From the NCBI GenBank assembly GCA_015066385.1, contig SVOJ01000009.1, positions 26,306 through 90,305 of the forward strand: DNA of 64,000 bases, written 5' to 3'. The notes beneath the pieces were generated by a model, which worked only from the letters and a program-made list of their open reading frames with translations, had not been told where the DNA came from and did not search any database. Numbering within the stretch: the stretch's first letter is position 1; every line of letters starts with the position of its first letter. Below, in pieces: positions 42,594-51,143 of this stretch. The stretch is from Oscillospiraceae bacterium. Lineage in GTDB: Bacteria > Bacillota > Clostridia > Oscillospirales > Acutalibacteraceae. Both the position numbers and the translations under genes were made by a program.

Positions 42594-45500
42594 TCAATAA
42601 ACCCGTTTGGTGACTTTTTTGACTTTATTATTCTCATTGTATTCCACAGTCACCCGATAATTGTCTGCGGTATAATGCGTTGAGATTCTCGGTTCATTGC
42701 TGTCCGATTCAAGGAACAGATATTCGCCGTTGGGGGCAAAGGACTGCACATCCTCCAGGGTCGATATTCCCCTGATCAGTTTTTCAAAATCCTTTACAGA
42801 ACCTTCTCTGAAACCTTTGAAACCTCTCACAACACAAGACATATCCGTCACATTTTGTGTCATGGATTTCGGCACAACAAGACTCAGCAACCAACCACTC
42901 ATGGCATGCGACACAAATTGTGAACTCGTGCTGATAAAATACAAAGACAAAGAAGTGCCGTTTTGCGCATATCCGACAAATGAATATTCCGTTTCAAGAT
43001 TACCCGTTTCGAGATAAACCAGCACAAGGTCATTCTTTTCAAAAAATGACTTATTGAAGCGTTTGTTTCCGTCGGCATCCACATTCAGATTTTCAACCGT
43101 CAACGCAATCTCGTTCCCCATGTACTGAACAAAGCTGTTCAGTTCATCCTCACTTGTGATCTGCACAAGAGGGTGATTGCCCTGCGTGCGGTCAATGGAA
43201 ATTTCCTGCATTTTCTTTTCATCTTCTTCGCCGATGTATCCCGAATGGCTGAACACCCATTCCATGTCTTCGGTCAGCAAGATTTCTGTCGGCAGTTGCG
43301 TTTTGTTCTGATTTTCATAAACAGCAGATATTGTTGCGCTGTATGAAGAAACTTTTTCCGCTTGTGTTCTTGCAAGCATAACACAGAACAAAAATCCGTT
43401 TCTTGCAGGGTTGCACCATGCGGGAACGCGTTCTTCAAATGCAATTGATAAAACTCCTTGACTTACCGTGCATTCACGCATGGTGAAATGCGACTCTACG
43501 CAATCACAATCCGCATAAAACAACAGCAAAATATTTTCCTCAAAAAATCTATCATCAAACATTGATTCCATCATTTTGAAAATGCTGTAATTACTTAGCG
43601 TTGCAGTTTCAAAACGCATATACGGCTGCATAACAGCCTTGAAATCCTGCAACTGCCCGACCGATTCAATTTTTGCAAAGGGAAGATATTTTTTACTGCT
43701 CATCTGCATTTTTTCGGGCGCGCCGAATTGCCTGCAGAAGGCATCAAAGGTTTTTTCATCGGCAACAACATCCGCGACCCGCCATGTGAAATCCGTAACA
43801 TTTTTGACAACCGGATTGGTTTTATGTTCATCAATAAAAGCCTGCACATCCGCCTCGCGAATATCAATACGGCTCGGCTCACTGTTGTCGGCTGCAGTCA
43901 GGTATATATACATCGGCTTGATCGTATCGTCCGTACTTCCGCCGCCGATGAGCAAAGAAAACATTTCGTCAATTTCATATACCCGGATATATAAGCCCGA
44001 TCCGGTTTCAACACAATCGTATTTTTCAAAATCCGACCAGGTCAATGCAGCCCCCTTTTGGCTCAGACTCACAACATCCTGCAAGGTCAGTTGTTCGCCT
44101 TGCACACTCGGTCTGATGTTTGTTTCCGTTCCCTCAAAAATAAGATTATTCTCACTCGCCTCTTTCAGAAAAACAACGGTTCCTTTTTCAATTTCCGTTG
44201 CACTCTCTTTCGGATATTTGCTTCGGTTGGCAACAAGCTGTCCGTTCTCGTATGACAGCCAATATTCAAAATGTCCGCGATCCCACAAAACATATGTACA
44301 CCGTTCAGCAAAATCATAGACAGCTATATACATATCAACCATCCCCGAGCCGAAAACAACACTTGCACACAGTTCGGGAGCACCGTCCCCTGTCAGATCA
44401 CTGAAAAAACAGTTCTTCACGGGCATCCCCGAAATGAGAAGTGCTTCTTCGCCGTTTCGGACGGCATAAATCTGACCTTCTTTCCATTCGAAAACCGTAT
44501 CGGAAAAAACAGGATGCTCATAACGCAGAACACTGCCCCATTCCACAATGTCGTTGTCTGTAAAATCGAACCATTCTTCGATTTCTTCGGTGCTTCTCAT
44601 TTTTCCTTCAGAAAGTTTTTCCGTTCGTTGGAGTTTGTAAATCTGCCCGGGCACTTCATCGTAAGCACCGATGTAGCCGCCGATGAGACTGCCGTTGGAA
44701 TACTGAATGATAAAATAATTCAGTTCGCTTTGTTCACGCAACGCACTGTCCCAACCTTCACGGAAATACACCTGCCGGGCATTCAATAATTTATAGTAAG
44801 CAGGCAAGGTCGATTCCACGGCGGCAATCAGTTTTTCTGTGCCGCTGTCAACGGGAACGAGTGTATAAAGACAATGAAAATTGCCGTCAATGTAACGCAT
44901 TGTGTTCAGATTTTCGTCGATTTCATAGGTATATTCGCCTAATTCGCGGTTGGCACGGTCTTCGCCGATGACATTATCATAATAATACCGTTGTACACGG
45001 TATTCATAACCGCCGATTTGCTTATTGACGGGGTTGGTCAGCAGGCAGACTGCCGCAATGCAACTTACCAACACGGCGGCAATGAGGATCCACAAGGTCG
45101 GTTTTTTGTAATGCAGAACGGTCTTGATGCGGTTTTTGACCCCGACCTCCCCGAACGCAAGCGGACAGGCGGCAATGTTTTTTCGCGACACCGAGCAGTT
45201 GATCAGCGCCGAGGAATAGTCTTTTTTGTTCTGCACATCCATATTGCGGATGACTTTTTCGTCGCAGGCAAGTTCAATATCCCTGCACAAAAGCACATAC
45301 CCTGCCCACAGCACGGGATTGAACCAATGCACCGTCAAAAGCAAAAAACCAAGCGGCTTCCACCAGTGGTCACGGCGGTCAAGATGTGCTTTTTCGTGTG
45401 CGAGCACATGGTTTATATCACTTTCAACCATGTCCGACGGCAAGAAAATACGGGGTCGGAATAACCCTAAAATAAACGGCGTGTCAATGCGATCGCAGAC

Positions 45501-45959
45501 AAAGACATTGCCTTCAAGGACAATGCTTTCGCTCGTCTTTTTGCGCAGACGGATATAACTGATTGCCGCATACAAAAGCATACCGACCATGCCGACAATC
45601 CATAAGGCGGCGGCTACGAATGTAACCACCTGCAAAGGGTTGGCACTGTCGCCCGGGTTGGGGGCAAAGGAGTCCGACAAAATCGGATTGATCGCGCTGT
45701 TCACCGCGGGAATGCCCGAATGAATGACAGGCTCGGCAGTCATTGTGATGTCCGTCGGCACGGTCTGTGCACTCGGCAAGAGGCTTAATACACTTTCAAA
45801 CGAAAACGGACAGACAAGACGGAATGCAACCAATCCCCACAAGGCAACATTTACCCACTTGGGGGCTTTTTTGAGCACCAACCGCAGCACGCAGACCGCC
45901 AACACGATCCAGCTTGCGGTGATGCTCATATTCAGAATCTGCAAAAACAGGTTTTCCAC
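42594..45959 (-). CDS. BlaR1/MecR1-type M56 sensor peptidase with very large ectodomain
   Basis: A 1121-residue membrane protein. About four N-terminal membrane segments surround an M56 zinc peptidase motif (INHVLAHEKAHLDRRDHWWK, HExxH), followed by ELACDEKVI; another membrane segment lies near residue 300 (WILIAAVLVSCIAAVCLL). The remaining ~800 residues are extracytoplasmic. They include an FG-GAP-like stretch (FFSDLTGDGAPELCASVVFG) and two copies of one domain (FFEENILLLFYADCD... and FFEKNDLVLVYLETGN...). No penicillin-binding motif is seen. Start is GTG, with GGAGGGG inside the end of blaI. With the BlaI regulator it should form a signal-induced derepression system; the signal is unknown. 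Confidence 0.85.
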   Translation of the reverse strand: MENLFLQILNMSITASWIVLAVCVLRLVLKKAPKWVNVALWGLVAFRLVCPFSFESVLSLLPSAQTVPTDITMTAEPVIHSGIPAVNSAINPILSDSFAPNPGDSANPLQVVTFVAAALWIVGMVGMLLYAAISYIRLRKKTSESIVLEGNVFVCDRIDTPFILGLFRPRIFLPSDMVESDINHVLAHEKAHLDRRDHWWKPLGFLLLTVHWFNPVLWAGYVLLCRDIELACDEKVIRNMDVQNKKDYSSALINCSVSRKNIAACPLAFGEVGVKNRIKTVLHYKKPTLWILIAAVLVSCIAAVCLLTNPVNKQIGGYEYRVQRYYYDNVIGEDRANRELGEYTYEIDENLNTMRYIDGNFHCLYTLVPVDSGTEKLIAAVESTLPAYYKLLNARQVYFREGWDSALREQSELNYFIIQYSNGSLIGGYIGAYDEVPGQIYKLQRTEKLSEGKMRSTEEIEEWFDFTDNDIVEWGSVLRYEHPVFSDTVFEWKEGQIYAVRNGEEALLISGMPVKNCFFSDLTGDGAPELCASVVFGSGMVDMYIAVYDFAERCTYVLWDRGHFEYWLSYENGQLVANRSKYPKESATEIEKGTVVFLKEASENNLIFEGTETNIRPSVQGEQLTLQDVVSLSQKGAALTWSDFEKYDCVETGSGLYIRVYEIDEMFSLLIGGGSTDDTIKPMYIYLTAADNSEPSRIDIREADVQAFIDEHKTNPVVKNVTDFTWRVADVVADEKTFDAFCRQFGAPEKMQMSSKKYLPFAKIESVGQLQDFKAVMQPYMRFETATLSNYSIFKMMESMFDDRFFEENILLLFYADCDCVESHFTMRECTVSQGVLSIAFEERVPAWCNPARNGFLFCVMLARTQAEKVSSYSATISAVYENQNKTQLPTEILLTEDMEWVFSHSGYIGEEDEKKMQEISIDRTQGNHPLVQITSEDELNSFVQYMGNEIALTVENLNVDADGNKRFNKSFFEKNDLVLVYLETGNLETEYSFVGYAQNGTSLSLYFISTSSQFVSHAMSGWLLSLVVPKSMTQNVTDMSCVVRGFKGFREGSVKDFEKLIRGISTLEDVQSFAPNGEYLFLESDSNEPRISTHYTADNYRVTVEYNENNKVKKVTKRVY

Positions 45960-45961
45960 GT

Positions 45962-46324
45962 TTACCCCTCCCCGAATTCGTCCACCATTTTGCGAAGCTG
46001 CTGCACCTCATCGGCAGACAGCTTTTTTCGTTTTGTGAATGCCGCCAAAAATGCAGGCAGTGAACCGCCGAAGGTGTCTTCGACAAATTTTTCGCTTTGT
46101 GCGCAGTAAAAATCGTCACGGGTAATCAGCGCAGTGACCGTTCCCTTTTCATTTTTGAATATGCCCTTTTCGCAAAGGCGCTTGAGCACGGTGTAGGTGG
46201 TGGATTTTTTCCATTGCAGCTGCTGTTCACTCAACGTGACCAACTGCGCCGAAGACAGCGGTGCATTTTCCCAGATGATGTCGGCAAAGCGGCTTTCCAC
46301 CGCACCGAGTTGATATGCATTCAT
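45962..46324 (-). CDS. blaI: BlaI/MecI-family transcriptional repressor
   Basis: A 120-residue winged-helix repressor: NAYQLGAVESRFADIIWENA, LQWKKSTTYTVLKRLCEKG (recognition helix) and an intact region before a helical dimerisation tail. BlaI-type repressors are cleaved when the partner M56 sensor is activated. The sensor gene starts 3 bases after the stop. A promoter with two TTACAnnnTGTA-like sites lies just upstream and indicates autorepression. The gene symbol denotes family, not proven beta-lactam response. Confidence 0.92.
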   Translation of the reverse strand: MNAYQLGAVESRFADIIWENAPLSSAQLVTLSEQQLQWKKSTTYTVLKRLCEKGIFKNEKGTVTALITRDDFYCAQSEKFVEDTFGGSLPAFLAAFTKRKKLSADEVQQLRKMVDEFGEG

Positions 46325-46349
46325 AAAAAAGACCTCCCGAAAAAAACAG

Positions 46350-46403
46350 GTTTACATCTTGTAGACTATTTTTTAGTTTACACCATGTAGACCGATTTGT
46401 CAA
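46350..46403 (-). promoter_or_regulatory. BlaI-type operator/promoter
   Basis: Minus-strand TTGACA, 17-base spacer, TAAACT. Two near-identical 17-base sites, 46376-46392 (GTTTACACCATGTAGAC) and 46350-46366 (GTTTACATCTTGTAGAC), 26 bases apart, contain the TACA...TGTA dyad of BlaI/MecI operators. The first covers the spacer and -10 box, the second the early transcribed region. Confidence 0.8.
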
Positions 46404-46426
46404 GAGAAAATGCAAAAAAAAATCCT

Positions 46427-46464
46427 ATTGAAAACTTCTATGATTTATCAGATAAGTTTTCAAT
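46427..46464. repeat. 11-bp perfect inverted repeat
   Basis: ATTGAAAACTT and AAGTTTTCAAT are separated by 16 bases, upstream of the blaI promoter. It may be a weak terminator or a regulator site. Confidence 0.5.
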
Positions 46465-46515
46465 GACATGCTTCATTCTTCAACAAATCATATTCATATT
46501 GCACATATTTACAGT

Positions 46516-46554
46516 AACAACCCCATACCGGAAATGCTCCGATATGGGGTTGTT
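46516..46554 (-). terminator. Terminator of the LRR surface-protein gene
   Basis: AACAACCCCATA and TATGGGGTTGTT pair with an imperfect inner stem, just after the LRR gene stop. The T-run is poor, so strength is uncertain. Confidence 0.55.
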
Positions 46555-46581
46555 GTTATGGTGGTAATCGTGCTGTTGAAC

Positions 46582-49500
46582 TCAATAGTGTGCTCTGCCG
46601 CATTCGCAGACGGGGTTCATTCCGAACAGTTTCCAGAAGAAGCGAATAATTTTCCAGAATATACCGAGAATGCCGGTCTGATGGCAGATATGATCGCAGA
46701 CCTTGATTCCGCAATGATCACACTTGCTGTTGTCGTCTTCGTCAGCGTGACCGGTTTCGGGGATTGTTTCGGTATAGCTGTGGCCGCATTCACAGACATA
46801 AAGCATTTTACCGTCTTTCTTGCATTGTGCTTCTTCAAGCACTTCTGCAGAATAGGTATGCTTGGTGGTCTTCGGGATCACAGTCGTGTAAGTGTCGCCA
46901 CAGGCACAGGTATAAGTTCGGACACCCGTGGTCAGGTGGGTCGCAGGGGTGGTGACCTCCGCTTTGTGTTCATGTGCGGTGAGTTTGTCAATGGTTTCGG
47001 TGTAAGTGTCACCGCAAGCACAGGTGTAAGTCATAACACCTGTTGCAAGATGGGTTGCAGGTATGGTAACGGTTGCCTTATGGCTGTGTCCGGTTGCGTT
47101 TTTGTAATCTGCAACATAGCTGTCGCCGCATTCGCAAGTGTAGGTTGTATAGCCCTGTGCTGTGCAGGTGGGAGCGATTACCACGGTATTATAATCATGA
47201 CCTGTTGCAGAAACGGTTTCCGTATAACTATGGTTTGCATTGTTTGAACAGACATAGGTTTTCACACCGTCCTCGGTACAGGTCGGGTTGGTTGTGTCCG
47301 TACAGACATAAGCATGACCAAACTTTGCAGTCAAAGTTTCACCGCAAACGGTACAGATCTGATCTTCGGTACAAGTGGCAGCTGCGCCGGGAGTGTGACC
47401 GGGAGCCGGAATCACTTCGCTGCCTGTTGTTACCTTGCAGATATTGCAAACAGTTCCATCGGTTTTTCCGTCTTTTGTGCAGGTTGCAGCCGTACCGGGC
47501 ACAAAGATTGCATCTGCATGGTCGCATTCCAAGGCAACAAATGTGCAGTTGAACTGTTGGGCATAGGATTGCGCAGTGGAGTTTTCATATCCGTAAATAG
47601 TAGCGGTAGAGAAAATTCTATTATTATCGTAACTATAAATACGGCAAGACGGATTCAGGATGGTGATTTCGGTCAGTGAGGTGCAATAGCCGAACGCATA
47701 CTCATTGATGCTCGTCACGCTGTTCGGAATAGTAACCGAGATTAGTGATGTGCAAAAGCGGAACGCAGTATCCCCGATCTGCGTTACACCGTCCGGGATC
47801 GTGACCGCGGTCAGTGATTCGCAACCGTAGAACGCATCATCGGCAATTATTTTTGTACCGTCTTTGACAGTATAGGCACCGGCAATATCCGTTTTGGCAT
47901 CAATCAGATATTTTCCGATATAAAGCACATCGTCTTCCCAATTGTTAGCATCATTGTAATATGCGCTATCGTAGAACGGTGAAGACCCGATGCTCGTCAA
48001 GCTGTCCGAAATGGCGACCGAGGTCAAAGAGGTACAACCGTAGAACGCCCAACCCCCGATGCTCGTAACACTGTCCGGGATGGTGACCGAGGTCAGTGAG
48101 ATGCAATCCCTGAACGCTTGGCTTCCTATCCACGTCACGCTGTCCGGGATAATAACCGAGGGCAGATTGACGCAACCTTCGAATGCATAATCCCGGATGT
48201 ACATTACGCTGTCCGGGATAGTAACCGAGGTCAGATTGGCGCAACCTTCGAATGCATAATTCCCGATGGATGTAATTCCGTCTGCAACGGAAACGGATTT
48301 GATAAAACTTGCATATTGGAACCACGGGCGGCTGGTACTCCAGTAATCATACATTGCGCCTGTGCCGGTGATTGCCATGTGACCGTCACGGGTGATGGTG
48401 AAATCAACATTTTCACCTGCAGAACCGGAAAAAATAACATCATCATCATTGCCGTTCAGGGAGACAAAAGTACGATTGTATTTTTCGGCATAAGCCTGTG
48501 CTGTGGAATTGTCATAACCACGGATGACGGTCATATACTCATTAAAAGTATCACTGTTGTCATAAATTGTGCAATCCGGATTCAGAAAGACAATTTCACC
48601 AGGGTGGTACCAAACGTAGAACGCATTATACCCGATGCTCGTGACACTGTCCGGGATAGTGACCGATGTCAGTGAGGTACAACGGCGGAACGCAGAGCTT
48701 CCGATGCTCGTTACGCTGTCCGGGATCAAAAAAGACAGATCTGTTTTTCCGGCAGGATAACAAATGAGTATTGTTTTGTCTTTGTTATACAATACACCAT
48801 TGTCAGATGTATAATATTCATTATCTGCATCCACAACAATTGCTGTCAGTGAGGTGCAATCGCAGAACACATTACCCCCGATGTGCGTTACACTGTCCGG
48901 AATGGTGACAGAGGTCAGTGAGTAACAACCGGAGAACGCAGAGCTTCCGATGCTCGTTACGCTGTCCGGGATGGTGACCGAGGTCAGCGAGGTGCAAGAG
49001 CAGAACACATGATCCTCAATACTTGTTACGCTGTTTGGAATGATAACCGAGGACAGCGAGGTGCAACCAAAAAACGCAGATTGTCCGATGCTCGTCACGC
49101 TGTCAGGGATGGTGACCGAGGACAGAGCAACACAATCGGAGAATACAGCATCACCGATGCTCGTTACACTGGCAGGGACAACAAAAGATGTTGCTGTTTT
49201 TCCGGCAGGATAACAAATGATGGTTGTTTTGTCTTTGTTATACAATACTCCATTGTCAGATACATAATATTCATTACCTGCATTCACGGTAATTTCGGTC
49301 AGCGAGGAGCAAAATGCAAACGCACCCTCCCCGATGCTCGTCACACTGTCCGGGATGGTGACCGAGGTCAGCGAGCTGCAACCGGAGAATGCACCAGCCA
49401 CGATGTTCGTTACGCTGTTACCGATGGTGACCGAGGTCAGCGATCTGCAATCCCTGAACGCAGAAGACCAGATGATTGTCACGCTATCCGGAATGGTGAC

Positions 49501-49797
49501 CGAGGTCAGCGAGTAGCAATTGAAGAACGCATACTCCCCGATGCTCGTCACTCCGTTTTCAATGCTCACTGTTTTGATTGCACTACGGTTGGAATACCAC
49601 GGAACAGAAGAAGATGAATAATTCGTCATTTCCCCTGTACCCGAAATGGTCAGTACACCGTCGCTGTCCAGTGTCCATGTCAAGTTTTCACCACAGGTGC
49701 CTGATGCGACAACATCAGCAGCACTTGCCGCCATCGGTACCACCGACAAAAGCATGAGCACTGACAAAATGACAGCCAGAATACGCTTTGTTTTCAT
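46582..49797 (-). CDS. BspA-like leucine-rich-repeat surface protein with Cys-rich C-terminal repeats
   Basis: A 1071-residue exported protein. Signal peptide (MKTKRILAVILSVLMLLSVV) then two arrays of LRR_5/BspA-type repeats of 23 residues (unit like LTSVTIPDSVTSIGSSAFSGC; about residues 60-430 and 485-740). The last ~330 residues hold Cys-rich modules (CTEDGVKTYVCSNN, YTCACGDTYTETI) and a tail with a hydrophobic aromatic helix (GIFWKIIRFFWKLFGM) and a final Cys motif. BspA proteins bind host matrix or other cells; this is inferred. No sortase motif is seen. The ATG follows GGAGG; a consensus promoter lies upstream. Confidence 0.9.
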   Translation of the reverse strand: MKTKRILAVILSVLMLLSVVPMAASAADVVASGTCGENLTWTLDSDGVLTISGTGEMTNYSSSSVPWYSNRSAIKTVSIENGVTSIGEYAFFNCYSLTSVTIPDSVTIIWSSAFRDCRSLTSVTIGNSVTNIVAGAFSGCSSLTSVTIPDSVTSIGEGAFAFCSSLTEITVNAGNEYYVSDNGVLYNKDKTTIICYPAGKTATSFVVPASVTSIGDAVFSDCVALSSVTIPDSVTSIGQSAFFGCTSLSSVIIPNSVTSIEDHVFCSCTSLTSVTIPDSVTSIGSSAFSGCYSLTSVTIPDSVTHIGGNVFCDCTSLTAIVVDADNEYYTSDNGVLYNKDKTILICYPAGKTDLSFLIPDSVTSIGSSAFRRCTSLTSVTIPDSVTSIGYNAFYVWYHPGEIVFLNPDCTIYDNSDTFNEYMTVIRGYDNSTAQAYAEKYNRTFVSLNGNDDDVIFSGSAGENVDFTITRDGHMAITGTGAMYDYWSTSRPWFQYASFIKSVSVADGITSIGNYAFEGCANLTSVTIPDSVMYIRDYAFEGCVNLPSVIIPDSVTWIGSQAFRDCISLTSVTIPDSVTSIGGWAFYGCTSLTSVAISDSLTSIGSSPFYDSAYYNDANNWEDDVLYIGKYLIDAKTDIAGAYTVKDGTKIIADDAFYGCESLTAVTIPDGVTQIGDTAFRFCTSLISVTIPNSVTSINEYAFGYCTSLTEITILNPSCRIYSYDNNRIFSTATIYGYENSTAQSYAQQFNCTFVALECDHADAIFVPGTAATCTKDGKTDGTVCNICKVTTGSEVIPAPGHTPGAAATCTEDQICTVCGETLTAKFGHAYVCTDTTNPTCTEDGVKTYVCSNNANHSYTETVSATGHDYNTVVIAPTCTAQGYTTYTCECGDSYVADYKNATGHSHKATVTIPATHLATGVMTYTCACGDTYTETIDKLTAHEHKAEVTTPATHLTTGVRTYTCACGDTYTTVIPKTTKHTYSAEVLEEAQCKKDGKMLYVCECGHSYTETIPETGHADEDDNSKCDHCGIKVCDHICHQTGILGIFWKIIRFFWKLFGMNPVCECGRAHY
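47660..49560 (-). repeat. 69-bp tandem coding repeats within the LRR gene
   Basis: The LRR units are strongly alike at DNA level, with a recurring minus-strand block GGTCACCATCCCGGACAGCG followed by TGACGAGCATCGG variants every 69 bases. Such homogeneity favours repeat-number change by recombination. Confidence 0.75.
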
Positions 49798-49851
49798 TTT
49801 GATTCCTCCAAATATAATCAATATAATCACACTGTACGGTGATTTATTCGT

Positions 49852-49880
49852 ATTATAAATCGTATTTTTCGTAATGTCAA
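49852..49880 (-). promoter_or_regulatory. Sigma-A promoter of the LRR surface-protein gene
   Basis: Minus-strand TTGACA, 17-base spacer, TATAAT. A small palindrome GTGAATTTCAC (49881-49891) abuts the -35 box and may be an operator. Confidence 0.8.
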
Positions 49881-49951
49881 GTGAATTTCACCTTTTATTC
49901 TGTTTTATAATAAGTGTAAGTGAATTATTATGAAACAAAGGGGGTATTTGC

Positions 49952-50284
49952 TTGTACGTTGATTACAAAAAAGTCGGCGAACGCATTGCCGCAAGACGAA
50001 AAGAACTGGGACTCAAGCAGTGGCAAGTCAATGAAATGGCCGGTTTGAGTGACAAATATCTGTCCAACATCGAGCGTGCGACTTCCGTGTTGAGCATTGA
50101 CGTGCTGATGAAGCTGTGCAATGTTCTCAAAACAACGCCCGATCAGTTGCTGCTCGGCACGGAAAACACGCAGGAAACAGACAATTACCACCCTTATTTT
50201 GAAAAAAAGATTCAGAACCTGACCCCCGGACAGCGAAAACTGGCTGCAAGCTTGCTCGATTGGCTGGCAAGCACGGAAATCTGA
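49952..50284 (+). CDS. XRE-family transcriptional regulator
   Basis: A 110-residue protein with an N-terminal HTH_3 domain (residues 8-65; RRKELGLKQWQVNEMAGLSD then YLSNIERATSVLSIDVLMKL) and a short helical C-terminus (KIQNLTPGQRKLAASLLDWL). The start is TTG, supported by AAAGGGGG 8 bases upstream; no ATG is suitably placed. It is divergent from the LRR surface-protein gene, so it may control that gene and itself. A strong terminator follows. Confidence 0.85.
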   Translation: MYVDYKKVGERIAARRKELGLKQWQVNEMAGLSDKYLSNIERATSVLSIDVLMKLCNVLKTTPDQLLLGTENTQETDNYHPYFEKKIQNLTPGQRKLAASLLDWLASTEI

Positions 50285-50307
50285 TTTAAAAAATTGCATG
50301 CAAATAT

Positions 50308-50347
50308 AGCAATCCCCCGAAGTCTTTTTGAACTTCGGGGGATTGCT
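50308..50347. terminator. Bidirectional terminator
   Basis: A 16-bp perfect stem (AGCAATCCCCCGAAGT and complement) with an 8-base loop lies between the convergent XRE and HEPN genes. Confidence 0.88.
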
Positions 50348-50351
50348 GATT

Positions 50352-50750
50352 TTAAATCTTTGTTTTCAAATATTCCGAAATATTTTCGTAAAATTCAGCG
50401 GCTTCTGCGACCTGTCTTTTTACTTCATCGTGTGAAATCATGAAAAAGTCTTCATAGTCACTGTCGGTCCGCAATGAAAAAGCACTCTTAATAATATCGG
50501 ACATTCTTTTTTCAAAAACACCGGTTTTGATATAATCCATCTGAAAGAATGCTATCACACCGGAATGCTTTTTGAAGTCTTTTCCGTCCAACGCAAACAA
50601 GGCTCTGACTGCGTGAAAAATTGCATAATAGGAACGGTTTGCGGCAGTGTCGTACATCTCAAATGTCAATGTTTTTTCGGCATCTGCCAAAAATTCGGCA
50701 GATTTTTCAAGACGGTATCTGCACAATGCAATCTGTTCGTCACTGTACAT
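50352..50750 (-). CDS. HEPN-domain protein, putative toxin of HEPN/MNT pair
   Basis: A 132-residue four-helix HEPN protein with the conserved Arg/His pattern in ANRSYYAIFHAVRAL (R-x6-H). HEPN partners of MNT proteins are RNases silenced by AMPylation in HepT/MntA-type systems; other HEPN proteins of this subtype lack clear toxicity. The start MYSDEQ is used because GGATGGTG precedes it; it overlaps the MNT gene end by 11 bases. The order MNT then HEPN and the overlap indicate a single two-gene module. Confidence 0.83.
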   Translation of the reverse strand: MYSDEQIALCRYRLEKSAEFLADAEKTLTFEMYDTAANRSYYAIFHAVRALFALDGKDFKKHSGVIAFFQMDYIKTGVFEKRMSDIIKSAFSLRTDSDYEDFFMISHDEVKRQVAEAAEFYENISEYLKTKI

Positions 50751-51081
50751 ACGACACACCATCCTTCAACACATTCTGAAAGAACGGCAACGCGGCAGAA
50801 TAAGTATGAAAGGTTTCAGTATCCTGTAACTTAACAGAAAGCAGCACCCCGTAGCGAAGATCAATTTCCGCAGAAAAATCACTGACGGCACGGCGATATT
50901 TCACCAGTTTGTCACGACTCATATCTACCAATGCCAACACATCTATGTCCGACTCGTCGTCGTGGTCTCCACGGGCATAAGAACCATACAAAATCACATT
51001 CGATAATTTGTCGCCAAAAATCTCTGATAAGCCCAACAAAGTAGCATTCATAACATTCTGCAACTCATTTTGCGTACACAT
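50740..51081 (-). CDS. MNT-domain nucleotidyltransferase, putative antitoxin
   Basis: A 113-residue minimal nucleotidyltransferase. The catalytic motif ILYGSYARGDHDDESDIDVL matches GSxxRG...SDxD, and EIDLRYGVLLSVKL supplies the third carboxylate strand. It should modify the HEPN partner encoded directly downstream. Two ATGs 12 bases apart are possible; the inner one is given because a GGATGG stretch lies about 9 bases upstream. Unlike the lone MNT at 42187-42504, this one keeps its partner. Confidence 0.85.
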   Translation of the reverse strand: MCTQNELQNVMNATLLGLSEIFGDKLSNVILYGSYARGDHDDESDIDVLALVDMSRDKLVKYRRAVSDFSAEIDLRYGVLLSVKLQDTETFHTYSAALPFFQNVLKDGVSYVQ

Positions 51082-51143
51082 TACCTTCACCATCCTTTCA
51101 TAGTTATTATACCTTGAAAACATTGAAAAATCAACAACACAAA

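Noticed and set aside
47660..49560. Regularly spaced repeats considered as a CRISPR array
   Set aside because: The 69-base period is an in-frame LRR codon repeat with varying positions, not fixed repeats with unique spacers; no cas genes are near.
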